Part shown: positions 34,402-45,204 of the stretch, one piece after another | How positions within the stretch are numbered: position 1 is the first letter of the stretch | Layout: every line of letters begins with the position of its first letter | Origin: Buddleja alternifolia | Lineage: Eukaryota; Streptophyta; Magnoliopsida; Lamiales; Scrophulariaceae | Length of the DNA stretch: 64,000 nt | Assembly (NCBI GenBank): GCA_019426215.1 | Contig: CM033402.1 | Location: forward strand, 8,123,246 to 8,187,245 | Direction: 5' to 3' | Position numbers and translations under genes: made by a program | Notes under the pieces: model-generated | What the model was told of the DNA's origin: nothing | The model's input: only the letters and a program-made list of their open reading frames with translations | The model's database searches: none

Positions 34402-34704
34402 TTACGACATGTGATATGTCATCTTAGTGCTGAGACGACATATCGCATGTCGTCTCACATAAGTATATATATATTTTTTAATTCTGAACTGAGACGACAT
34501 GTGATATGTCGTCTTAGTGCTGAGACGACATATCACATGTCGTCTCACATAAGTATATATTTTTTTTAATTCTGCACTGAGACGACATGTCACATGTCGT
34601 CTCAGCCTTTTCTTTTTTTCAGATTCAGTCAGCAGTCAGCCGTGTCAGCTGACACGGCTGACAATCAACAGTGAGACGGCATGCAGCATGCCGTCTCACT
34701 GTTG
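34402..34704. repeat. Cluster of perfect palindromes upstream of the PMD gene
   Basis: Two ~90-bp tandem units (from about 34404 and 34494) each hold two hairpins that are reverse complements of one another (GACGACATGTGATATGTCGTC and its inverse). Then come CTGAGACGACATG-TCA-CATGTCGTCTCAG (34577-34605, 13-bp arms), a perfect 28-bp palindrome centred on GTCAG|CTGAC (34635-34662), and a 39-bp hairpin with 19-bp perfect arms around one A (34666-34704; arm CAACAGTGAGACGGCATGC). This may be the subterminal or terminal region of the MULE. Confidence 0.85.
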
Positions 34705-35974
34705 AGGTTTTTTTGTTTTTTTTTTTTCTGCTCCTCGATTTCACCGAGGAGCCTTTCTTCTTCTTCCTCCTTTCTTTCCTTTCTTTATATCTTTTTCTTC
34801 TTCGTTTTCTTCTTCTGCTCTCTCCCCTCTCTTCTATTCTAAATGCAAATTACACAAATTTTTCAGCGAAAATTTGTGTAATTTTAAGGCGAAAAGAGTT
34901 TGGAAAATCGAACACATTCTCCTCTCTATCTCTTTCTCAACCAAGAACGAAAGGTATAATTTTAATTTTGTTAATTTTAGAATGTATATATTTGTATTGT
35001 AATTTATAGTTGAAAAATTGAATTTGTAATAGTAAAATTGTTTTTTTAACTATAATTTTTGCATTATTTCGTATAATTCTGAAAATGTACGTATAATTAT
35101 TGTAATTTATGGTGTGCTTTTTGGTATAATGTTAGAATTTGTTTTGAATTGTTTGGTATAATGTTGTATAATTTTGGATCGTTGAGATTTATTTTTAATT
35201 TTTAGGTATAATGTCCATTTTTAATGTTCTTTTTGAATTAGACCAAATAATTCTTGTATTGTTATAATGTTGAAATTGGTTGGTATAATTGTTGAATTAG
35301 TAAATTGATTTTTTATTTTTAGTGTTATTTTGGAATTATTTAGTATAATATTTGAATTTTTGGTATAATGTTGAAAATGTTTGGTATAATTTGTATGTTT
35401 AGTGTTTAATTTTGAATTGTTAGGTTTTTTTATTGTAGATGGTTGGTTTAATTTGGAATTATTTGGTATAAGTTCGAATTAATAAGATTAATTTCGTGTA
35501 GTTAGATTTTTTTCCGAATAAGTAGGTATATTTTGTAATTGTTTAGTATAATGTTTGAATTTATAGTAATAATTTTGAATTTTTAGGTTCGATTTCGAGT
35601 TGCTAGGTTTAACTTAGAATTGTTGGGTATAAATACTTTGATTGGCTTAATTTGGAGTAGTTAACTTTAATTTTGGATTAATTGGTATATTTTGGAAATG
35701 TTTGATATAATGTTCGAATTAGTTGGAATAATTTTTGAATTGTTTGGTATAATATGAATGTATAGGTTTGATTTTGAATTGTTTGGAATATTTATGAGTG
35801 GTTAGGTTTAATTTGGAATTGGATTATTTGTTTTGTAAACTTTCAAATATTACGTTTAATTTAGAGTAGTTAAGTGCAGATTGGATTGGTAGTTTAAATT
35901 ATTATGTTTAAATATTAAGTGTAACTTATATCGTACAATGTAAATTAACATTCTTGTGGATATATAAATGTAGG
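34705..35974 (+). promoter_or_regulatory. Promoter, 5' UTR exon and 5' UTR intron of the PMD gene (inferred)
   Basis: A T/C-rich zone with CTCTCTCC-type tracts (34750-34945) looks like a plant 5' UTR. It ends ACGAAAG|GTATAAT at 34953, a good splice donor, and the ATG at 35975 is preceded by AAATGTAG|G, a good acceptor at 35973. The ~1-kb T-rich stretch between them, full of TTTGGTATAAT and GAATTGTTTGG phrases, would then be an intron in the leader. No long ORF is present. Confidence 0.5.
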
Positions 35975-38365
35975 ATGGCCGATCGTAATGTATATGGCCC
36001 AATTAATGAGAGCGTATTATATGATCAGGACAATCATGTATCTGAGACAGTTGCTGATCATCCTGACTTAAGTATTCGTGTCCGGCGAGCTGACCATGCA
36101 TATTTCAAACAGGCCTTTAACTCTCATGTACATCCCCGCGTCAAGCAAAAGATTGATCAGATGGGATTTTATAGACTATACCAGTTAGATCAGTTTATAA
36201 ATGACCTAGGCCTCGTAAAGGCCCTTATTGAGAGATGGCGCCCAGAAACGAACACATTTCATTTTAGGACAGGAGAGGCTACGATAACTCTCCAGGATGT
36301 TGCTATTTTATATGGTCTACCAGTTGATGGTAGGGCTGTAGTTTCTTATCGGGCCTTCGTAGACACTGAAGATTATGTCTTGTACGTATTTCAACAATTA
36401 GGACTATTCTTAGCGCCGGAAGATTTAATTCACGGTTACAGAATTCCTGTCAGAAGGCTTGTTTCCCATGTTTTGAGTGAGCCAAACAGGATAACTAATC
36501 AAACTGAAGAAGCTGTAGTTGATCAAATAGCCCGTTGTTGGGGCCTTTTGTTTCTCGGGGGTGTGATGTGTGCCGACAGCACAGGAGATGTTGTTCCTAT
36601 AGTATGGTTGGGGTTGTTTGAAGATATAAACTTAGCATCCACCTACAGTTGGGGGAGTGCGGTATTGGCACATTTGTACCGAGAATTATCAAAGGGGGCC
36701 CAAGTAGAATGCAAAAATTTGGGAGGTTTCATGCCATTATTACAGGTGCTCAAAAATTTTATTTACACGTTTTTATTTCTAATATGATAATTCCTGGTTA
36801 TTGAATGAATATATTTATCATCCAATAGATATGGGCCTGCAGTAGGATTTCGATTTTAAGGCCTCATGGGCTACCAAGACAGATTGCGGGAGTTGACGTG
36901 AATGGCATTGCCCGAGCACCTCATGCTTCACGGTAATTTACTATTTGAATATTATGTTTAGTTAAGAAACGTTCGATTTTGTTTAATTATTTTCAATGAT
37001 TGTTGTTTGAAGGTGGGATCGACCCATAACAAATACTGGTACAATCAGTCACAACGTTCGGGCAATTAGAGATGGGCTAGATCAGATGGCCGATGGACAT
37101 GTGAGTTGGGATATTTTTTATTTTTATTTTTTGTAAATTATTATGAACGTATATCTATGTCCTACTAATATATTCTAAATTATCTTTTTGTATTTTAGTT
37201 TGTTTGGACACCGTACAATTTGAATGATGCAGACATTGCGGAGTTGCCACCTCAATGTATGAATGAGAACGTATGGCGAGCCGCAGTTCCAATGGTATTC
37301 TTTGCCATTGTAGAACATCATCACCCTGAGCGTGTTCTTCGACAATTTGGAATCCGCCAATACATTCCACGCAATCCTGAAAGTGTTCAAAGGGTTAGCC
37401 AAAAGGGTACCCCCAACAAAAATTGGGTAGAAAAACACGCTCGGCATATTGCAAAGTGGAATAATCGTGACCAGTTCGTTGTGCCTGGAATTTATATTGA
37501 GGGGGAAGCCCAGACAGACGAAGACTACGACCAGTGGTATGGCCGAATCACTCGTCGTTATATTTCTCCCCGATTGACTAGGAGAGATGCGGGACACCAG
37601 GTTGGGTCAGCCGCTCTATTGCATGATGTGGTTAGTATTTGGAATTGTTTTTTCATTGATACTTATTTAATTGGTTTTTTACTCTGAAATATATTTTTTG
37701 TTGATACTATTTGTTATTTACATTGTGCAGTTCAATGAAATTGCGGAGGCGCAGACTACAGTGGAACAAATTGTCCAATCTGGTGATCTCACGGCACTTA
37801 CGAAACTACAATCCAGCATGAGGGGCATCCGGAATATAGTCACATTTGGTGGGAATCCCGGTGGTTCGAGCTCTGGTTATCATGGTCAGTTCAATGCCGA
37901 AGCATCGAGCTCGGCTTATCACCATCAATTCAATGCCGGTGGTTCGAGCTCGGGTTATCATGGTCAAATCAATGTCGGGGCACCGAGTTCGGGTTATGGG
38001 ACTCAATTCTATGTCGGAGGATCGAGCTCGGGCTTGGGCTTTCATGGTCAACATGTCGGGGGATCGAGCTCGGCTCAACCTCGTCCCAACCCCACGACGT
38101 ATACATTCCCAGTATGGCACATCCACCAGAGTATGGACAAGGTTTCAGTACGCCGACTTGGAATTTTCCCGAGCTCGGTACAAGCCAGTGGAGTGATGCT
38201 CCTCAACATCATGATATTGCACCTCCGCGTCATGTGCGATTCAATGTATCACCAGTGCAGTACAATGATCGCGAGGAAGACGCAAACAGGAGAAGGTCTA
38301 CGAGAATGAGGCGATCTCCGGATTGTGGGACGGGGGGGCATCGTGGTTATCGGTCAAATAGATAG
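35975..38365 (+). CDS. Plant mobile domain (PMD / MAIN-like) protein, 5 coding exons
   Basis: Exons inferred from frame and GT-AG signals: 35975-36745, 36829-36932, 37013-37100, 37199-37630, 37731-38365. The protein (~670 residues) starts MADRNVYGPINES. The PMD domain (residues ~50-460) shows FYRLYQLDQFINDLGLVKALIERW, ETNTFHFRTGEATITLQDVA with YGLPVDGR, WGLLFLGGVMCADSTG, and VVEHHHPERVLRQFG-like motifs. The C-terminus has about six ~16-residue repeats of GGSSSGYHGQFNA type. PMD proteins occur as host genes (MAIN/MAIL, involved in silencing and genome stability) and as passengers of transposons; the neighbouring MULE transposase favours the second. One apparent frameshift near 38110: the frame ending HPPEYGQGF...SQWSDAPQ is +1 relative to the repeat frame. 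Exons 1-4 are otherwise intact. Confidence 0.7.
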
Positions 38366-38469
38366 TTTATATAATCTTAGTTCGATGTATAATATATGTA
38401 ATGTAAATATGTGAAGAGACATGTGTTTACTATAAGATTTTTAATAATATAAATTTTATAATTTTGTAG

Positions 38470-39690
38470 TGGAAGACATACTCCAAAAGGGAAAACGAGA
38501 TCCCTTTAGTCCTTTTTCGTTAAAAAAGTCATTTTTTCTTAAAAAAATACTATTTTTTTTTTTGCGTCGTCGTATTTTAAACCCCAAAAGAACCGGGCAT
38601 CAAAATATATATTTATTCTTTTCTATACAATATGGCCCAATTCTTGCTCTGGTATGAAGTTTATGTACAATTCTACAAATGTTATGTTCAAGTCCACACC
38701 CGAAAACACCCCGAAAAGGGAGAAAAACGAGATACAAACAAAAAATAGTCATTTTTTCTTTAAAAAAATACTATTATTTTTTTTGGGCTCATCGTATTTT
38801 TTGAACCGAGCATCAAAACGACTCAATTCTTGCTCTGGTATGAAGTTTATGTACAATTCTACAAATGTTATGTTCAAGTCGACACCCGAAAACGCCCCGA
38901 AAAGGGAGAAAAACGAGATACAAACAAAAAATAGTCATTTTTTTTAAAAAAAATACTATTATTTTTTTTGGGCTCGTCGTATTTTTTGAACCGGGCATCA
39001 AAACGACTCAATTCTTGCTCTGGTATGAAGTTTATGTACAATTCTACAAATGTTATGTTCAAGTTGAGACCCGAAAACGCCCCGAAAAGGGAGAAAAACG
39101 AGATACAAACAAAAAAAAGTCATTTTTTCTTAAAAAAAATACTATTATTTTTTTTGGGCTCGTCGTATTTTTTGAACCGGGCATCAAAACGACTCAATTC
39201 TTGCTCTGGTATGAAGTTTATGTACAATTCTACAAATGTTATGTTCAAGTAGACACCCGAAAACGCCCCGAAAAGGGAGAAAAACGAGATACAAACAAAA
39301 AATAGTCATTTTTTCTTAAAAAAAATACTATTATTTTTTTTGGGCTCGTCGTATTTTTTGAACCGGGCATCAAAACGACTCAATTCTTGCTCTGGTATGA
39401 AGTTTATGTACAATTCTACAAATGTTATGTTCAAGTCCACACCCGAGAATGCCCCGAAAAGGGAGAAAAACGAGATACATCAAAAATAGTCATTTTTTCT
39501 TTAAAAAAATCTATATGTTTTTTGGGCTCGTCGTATTTTTTTGAACCGGGCATCAAAACATCAATTCTTGCTCTGGTATGAAGTTTATGTACAATTCTAC
39601 AAATGTTATGTTCAGTTCGACACCCGAAAACGCCCCGAAAAGGGAGAAAAACGAGATACAACAAAAAAAAGTCATTTTTTCCTTAAAAAA
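38470..39690. repeat. ~185-bp tandem repeat array (six copies)
   Basis: The marker TTCTTGCTCTGGTATGAAG recurs at 38641, 38827, 39012, 39198, 39384 and 39565, spacing 181-186 bp. Each unit has CCGGGCATCAAAACGACTC, then ATGTTCAAGTCGACACCCG, then a T/A-run ending in GGGCTCGTCGTATTTT. Copies are very similar. Both strands give long open frames, but these simply follow the repeat. The array sits between the 3' ends of the PMD gene and the MULE transposase. Confidence 0.9.
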
Positions 39691-40050
39691 TACTATTTCG
39701 CATGGCCATATCTCTTCACTCGGGCATCCAAATCACCCAAAATTACGTGTTTACAAATTTCATAACATGACCTGCAACTTTTGTGTTCAAGCCGCAGCCA
39801 AAAAATGCACAGAAACGTGCCAAACACAAGCCAGAAGATTAGAAAAACAGTTTTTTTCAAAAAATGTCTCCAAACGGCCCTATTTCGCTTGGCCATATCT
39901 CTTCACTCGGGCATCCAAATCACCCAAAACTTACGTGTTTACAAAGTTCATAACATGGCCTGCAACTTTTGTGTTCAAGCCGCAGCCAAAAAATGCACAG
40001 AAACGTGCCAAACACAAGCCAGAAGATTAAAAAAAACAGTTTTTTTATAA
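39691..40050. repeat. 187-bp tandem repeat (two copies), diverged relative of the 185-bp array
   Basis: GGCCATATCTCTTCACTCGG recurs at 39704 and 39891 (187 bp). The two copies are nearly identical to each other. Aligned with the adjacent 185-bp unit they share CGGGCATC.AAA and TGTTCAAG at the same offsets, so the two arrays are subfamilies of one repeat. Confidence 0.85.
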
Positions 40051-40072
40051 CATAAAATTGTTTTCTTTGACT

Positions 40073-41697
40073 CTAATCTGAGTCTAAATCGGCCCAGTCC
40101 ATCTCATTGTGAATGCGAGTGCTTCGTTGCCGGCCTCCAGTAGGTGGCTTCCTCAGATCAGGGTCATGGACCAACTCAAAATTGGGAGTATCCCAATAAT
40201 GTGATTCCAACAACGGGTAGAACCTCCCTTTGTAAGTTTTCAAATATTCGGAGGTCAGGTAATATTTTTCAACAAGCTCGGTTGACCTGCTCCCTAATTT
40301 TGTACATAATTTTATTGCATGTGAACACGGAATTCGATGAAGAGTCCATTTTCCACAAGAGCAATATTTAGCTTTGATGTCGACCGAGTAATGATGATTA
40401 CCGGACCCGATCTGTCGTCCCGTTTTAACGTGACACGTCTCATGCTGTCAAGAAAATACTTTTGCCCAGTGATTTGTAGATTTTTTGTCCCACTCATTGT
40501 ACATTGTATACGCATATGTGGTGAAAGGTTGTGCCTTCATTGCATGAGTCATTCGCACTCGATCAGCAAAATATTGGACAATACGATAAAATGTGCACTC
40601 AACAATTGATGTGGGTGGAAGATGTCGAGTACCTTTCAACACATTATTTAAGCTTTCTCCCATATTTGTCGTCATAATGCCTTCGCGCATTCCTCCATCA
40701 TATGCCAGTGTCCACTTTTCTCGTGGGATATCTTTCAGATAATTCAACGCAACTGGATCCTTATTGCCAATAAGTTCCATTGCTTTGTCAAACTTTCGTT
40801 GGTTATGTGCCATACCTGCCGCATAACAGAGTTCCTTCATGGATTTACTTTTGAATTGTGCATTAAAGTTTGAAGTCACATGTCGGAGGCAATATCTATG
40901 CGCTCCCAGTGGCTGGGGTAAACGCGGGCATATATCGAGTAGCATTTAATAACCCCTTATGACGATCTGAAATAAGGCAAACACCTTCATCAGGCATCAA
41001 AAAATGTTTGCAGATCAATTGCAGAAACCATAACCAAGACTCATTTGACTCATTATCAACAATAGCGAATGCTAGATGCAAAATGTTCTGATTTCCATCC
41101 AGAGTTGACGCGCATAACAACTTCGCCTTGTGGCGTGCGTACACATGAGTCTCATCAACACATATGACTCGTCGACAATGTCGGAATCCATCTATACATG
41201 GCTTGAACGCCCAAAACATAAATTTCAACATTTTTGGATTTTGATCGGGATTTTTGTGCCGCCATTCAACAACCGTCCGTGGATTCCACTTCTTTATTGC
41301 TCCCAAAAATTTAGGCAACCTAGTAATGGACTATTCCCACGTCCCGTATATAATCTCATTTGCACGACGCAAACTGTACCAAGCTTTCCCATATGAAATA
41401 TCAAATTTCCATTTTTTCTGCACTGCTAGTACAATTAGACTGACTTTGTATGACGGATCCTTCCTCATTTCAGGTAGAATTTCATTTGCAATCGTGTCTA
41501 TGTCCAAGTTAAAGTGGTTCTTAGAACAATCTTCTGCAAAACATGTGTGTGTCCCTTCATACCTTGTAATTTTCCAAAAGTTAGTATTCTTCAACAAAGC
41601 TCCCCGCAGTTTTTAAAAGGGCATCCCATTTTTACATTTTTACATTCGACATCACCCTCGGATTACTAATTATGACCTTAAACTCACGCCGTGCCAT
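40073..41697 (-). pseudogene. MULE (MuDR-like) transposase pseudogene
   Basis: Read on the minus strand from MARREFKVIISNPR. The N-terminal zinc-type region ends WKITRYEGTHTC. The catalytic region has FRHCRRVICVDETHVYARHKA (first D of DDE), LWFLQLICKHFL and CLISDRHKGLLNA (second D). The C-terminal SWIM zinc finger CSCGKWTLHRIPCSHAI lies at 40313-40363, followed by a basic/acidic tail ending DWADLDSD. Breaks: frameshifts and a stop near 41610-41640, an in-frame stop near 41328 (after IIYGTWE), a 1-nt frameshift near 40930, and a TGA at 40450-40448. It converges on the PMD gene and probably belonged to the same element. Not functional as it stands. Confidence 0.85.
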
Positions 41698-41879
41698 GCT
41701 GCACGTGGTAGTTGTTTACCGGCTGTTGCAGCTGAGTTTTTTGTTGGTCCACCTGGTTAACGCTGAAAATGTGTTGGTCTCTATGGAGCCATGGGCATCT
41801 GACCGCCCTCCCTTAGTGTGACGATTAGGGAGTACCCCGAACCATTTTCTGGTATCAAGAGGAATAACGTCCCTTGTGA

Positions 41880-43436
41880 TAATTTGTGGACGACACCTAA
41901 CTACCAATCGCTGGGGTGGGGAATGATCCCAAAATTCAGTACTTTGATAAGTAAATCCCCCCAAATCCCATTTAAACATAAGGGTATCTTTTTTCTGGGA
42001 ACTGGGCCCACATTTGCTTTACGCAATGATGCAAATTCCACAATTCCTACAGCTGAATGTTCAGCCCACCAAATTTCTTCCTTGTACACGCTTTCTCCCA
42101 ACTAATCAAAGACACCTTTTTTTGTAACTCAGACCTTCCCCACAAGAAATCTCTACATTTCTGCTCCACAAGTTTTACAGTTGACTGGGTGAGAATAAAT
42201 AAGGTTGACCAGTAAACTTGCAAGGATCATAAGACTGAGTTAATAAGCAAACATCTACCTGCATAAGATAGGTTCTTGGATGCCCAACAGCTAAGTCTTT
42301 TAGTGATTCTATCTACCAATGTTTGACATTCTATCTTTGACCATTTAGTGGGTGACAAGGGCACACCCAAGTACCTAATGGGAAAGGTTCCCTCCTTGAA
42401 TCCAGTAATATTCATTATATCCTATTTCACTTCCATTGTTACCCCTCTGATAAAGATGTTTGACTTATCCTGGTTAGCATATAGGCCCGAGCTACTTGAT
42501 CACTTTAGTCCAAATGGTTTGTACAGAACTGCTGGTAGCCTTGCAGAAGATCATAAGATCATCTGCAAAACATATTTTTGTCATCTTTAGTTCTTTACAT
42601 GATGGATGGAACCGGAACCCACTTTCTTATGCAGCTATTCTCAAACTTCTAGTAAGGTACTCCATTACTAAAACAAATAGCAACGGGGACATGGGGTCCC
42701 CTTGCCTGATACCTCTTTTCCCTGGGAAGAATCCTTGAATATCACCATTAAGCACTAGTGAGTATGAGACGGTCTCTACACACTGCATAATCCAGTTACT
42801 AAATTTTTGGGGAAATTTGTACCCTTCTAGAATTTCTTGCAAAAACTCTCATTCCACAGTATCATATGCTTTCCTCAAGTCAATCTTCATGAGACATCTA
42901 GGTGATATCTTATTTCTATTGTACAACCTGATCAGTTCTTGGCTTATCAGAATATTGTCAATGATAGATCTTCCTTTTACAAAGGCACCTTGATTTTCAT
43001 TCACCACTGTAGGCAAAATCTTAGCCAATCTGTTTGTGAGTATTTTTGAAATACACTTATACAGTGTATTGCAGCAGGCTATACGTATGTATTCACTTGC
43101 CATTCTAGGATTATCCACCTTAGGTATTAATGCTATTAAGGTGCAATTTATCTGTTTCAACATTTGGCCTTCTCTAAAAAAATCCAACACTGCATCAGTG
43201 ATTTCTTCTCCAATTATATCCCAAGCACTTTTAAAAAACCCACTGCCATAGCCATCTGGGTCAGGGCTTTTGCTACTATTAATGCTAAACATGGCTTTCT
43301 TGACCTCAGCTCTTTCAAAAGGTTTTATTAGATCAAGCTGTTAGTTCACACTGAGCCTGGGGCCACTCTCAAACACTGCTATATCTGTGTGTATTCTGGT
43401 GCTGCTTGTGCCTAGCATTTGCTCATAGTACTCCAA
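41880..43436 (-). pseudogene. L1-type LINE reverse transcriptase fragment
   Basis: Minus-strand pieces in LINE order: EVKKAMFSINSSKSPDPDGYGSGFFK and CTLIALIPKV (RT blocks 0-1), NENQGAFVKGRSIIDNILI, CLMKIDLRKAYDTVE (catalytic D), GIRQGDPMSPLLFVL, then FPIRYLGVPLSPTKW, LSCWASKNLSYAGR and FLWGRSELQKKVSLISWE leading into the zf-RVT region (WDHSPP near 41935). The YADD block is degraded (near 42.6 kb). It starts abruptly at about 43436 (GAGTACTATGAGCAA), as in 5'-truncated LINEs; no poly-A or target duplication was found. It lies against the MULE transposase start. Confidence 0.8.
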
Positions 43437-43775
43437 TGATAGCAATGGAGTACTATATCAATGGGGTTCAAACTCCATTGATAGCAAAAGATTTCAATAT
43501 TTTTTTATTTGGCCGCCATGTCACCAATCCATTATACACTTGGCGCCACATCATCAATTTTCCCTCCAATTTTGAAAAATCCCCAATTTTGACATTTTTC
43601 GGCAGCCATGTCAGCAATTTTCGGTATTATTTGGCGCCATGTCAGCAATTTCTGTCAAATTGTACTCAAATTATCAATTTTTGTATCATTATTGTACCTA
43701 AATTGCCACCCCCTCCCACATTAAAATACTAAAATTGCGAACACGCCAAGATAAAGTACCAAAAAGATCTTTTTG
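43437..43775. other. Repeat-derived spacer with two short hairpins
   Basis: Two adjacent hairpins: ATAGTACTCCA/TGGAGTACTAT (43425-43456, overlapping the LINE end) and TATCAATGG/CCATTGATA (43456-43483). Then comes MITE-like sequence with repeated GGCGCCATGTCAGCAATTT phrases. The end AAAGTACCAAAAAGATC near 43755 looks like a MITE terminus, but its partner is unclear. Confidence 0.45.
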
Positions 43776-44315
43776 CCTAAATGTGTGCACAGTGTCTAAA
43801 AAGTGTATTGTGTGTGTAAAAGTGTGGTGTGTGTAAAATGTATGCAGTGTGAGTAAAAAGTGTGTAGTGTGTATAAATATGTGCACAGTGTGTAAAAGCT
43901 GTATTGTGTGCGTAAAAGTGTTATGTGCGTGTAAAATGTGTGTAAAAGTGTGCAGTGTGTGTAATAAGTGTGTTGTTGTGTGCAAGAAATATGCAATGTG
44001 TGTAAAATATGCGCAGTGTGAGTAAAAGTGTGTTGCATGTGTAAAAAATGTGTAATGTGTGTAGTGTATGCAAAATATTTTTTTAACAATTAATTATATA
44101 AAAAATCAAATAAAATATTGAAGGATTTCAAATGCTCTAGGATTTATAGCCAAACAATGAAATTGAAATTCATGAATTTGGAAATACTTTTATAAATCCA
44201 TATATATACACAAACAAGGGATTTCTAATGGTGTAGATTTCAAATCCAAGGTGTTTGAAATCCATTCATTTCAAATCCATTGCCACATCCAAATCCATCA
44301 ATCCAAACACAACCC
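43776..44315 (-). mobile_element. TIR element with minisatellite, second copy (reverse orientation)
   Basis: The right end is the reverse complement of the element end at 1355 (minus strand: GGGTTGTGTTTGGATTGATGG), again with GGATTTCAAATCC-type subterminal motifs. The minisatellite at 43782-44075 is the reverse complement of that at 1555-2190. No transposase. The left border is unclear. Confidence 0.6.
43782..44075 (-). repeat. GTGTGTAAAAAGTG-type minisatellite
   Basis: About 15 imperfect ~20-bp units of TGTGTGTAAAAGTGT type, the reverse complement of the 1.55-2.19 kb array. Confidence 0.85.
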
Positions 44316-45204
44316 GAGAGTATTCTGACTTTCATGTCTGCTCAAATTGGTAAATATAAAAGGGCTAAAACTTCGAGTACACACACCAGGTCGAGGATTA
44401 AGCATTCTTTTATCCTAGTCGTAACCCAGTGCATAGGCATGGGCATCAAGGCTGATACTTAAACTGACTTCCTCTGAAAGCTGTACCAACAGCAGCGAAT
44501 TGAATATAAACTTGCTCTACCTCAGTCGAATTACATGAAAGTTCACACACAGCTACTACACACAGTTGAAATGTTTTCGTTGAGAGAACTTTTGAAACAC
44601 ATTTGACTATCAATTGCAATGCACCTTAAACTCAGACAAGACATTCCATGGCAATTTCTAGCCATGTTCAAAATGTTGAAGCCCGCAGAATAATAAGTGT
44701 ACCTTTGACTTGTCCAGTTCGGTACTAAAAGCAAAAATAAATAGTTTTAGTATAAGCTCGCTCGACCCTTTGATCATGAAACCAATTCCACGTAAGTGGA
44801 TCTATCTTTGTCTTTTCACAGGTTGAAGAACAAAAATGGGCACATGTGACTATATAAACTCCCTACAGTGTGGTACTACAATATTACATGAGAAAATCGA
44901 GATATAAATACGAAGGATCGCCTCTTTTGTCAAATGAAGCTTGAGAATTGATTGGAAAGCTGCAAGCAAACAAAAGAGAATGTAAAAAAGATGGACATAA
45001 AAAGAATAATAATGTTCTCTCTGAGTAACAAAAGGCATCATATAGATTGCTTCACCTTAGAAAGACAGTCTACTGTTCCCGATTACGTATTATACAAAAT
45101 TATCGGCTGAATTGTTTCCACAACTCTAGCTTTTTGCCTCACATCAATTCTGTTTCATCATTGCATTACTATTGTACCAGTTTTTTAACAAATAGTTGCT
45201 CCCC
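44316..45204 (-). other. 3' flank of PURKE
   Basis: Contains the expected 3' UTR of the AIR carboxylase gene and AT-rich intergenic DNA. I see no further gene or RNA. Confidence 0.4.

Noticed and set aside
38654..39664. Repeated open frames on both strands
   Set aside because: Translations of the 185-bp tandem repeat; period and identity explain them.
38470..40050. CRISPR-like array
   Set aside because: Direct tandem repeats without unique spacers, in a plant nuclear genome.
40337..41616. Plus-strand open frames across the MULE transposase
   Set aside because: Antisense shadows; the minus-strand frames carry the DDE and SWIM motifs.
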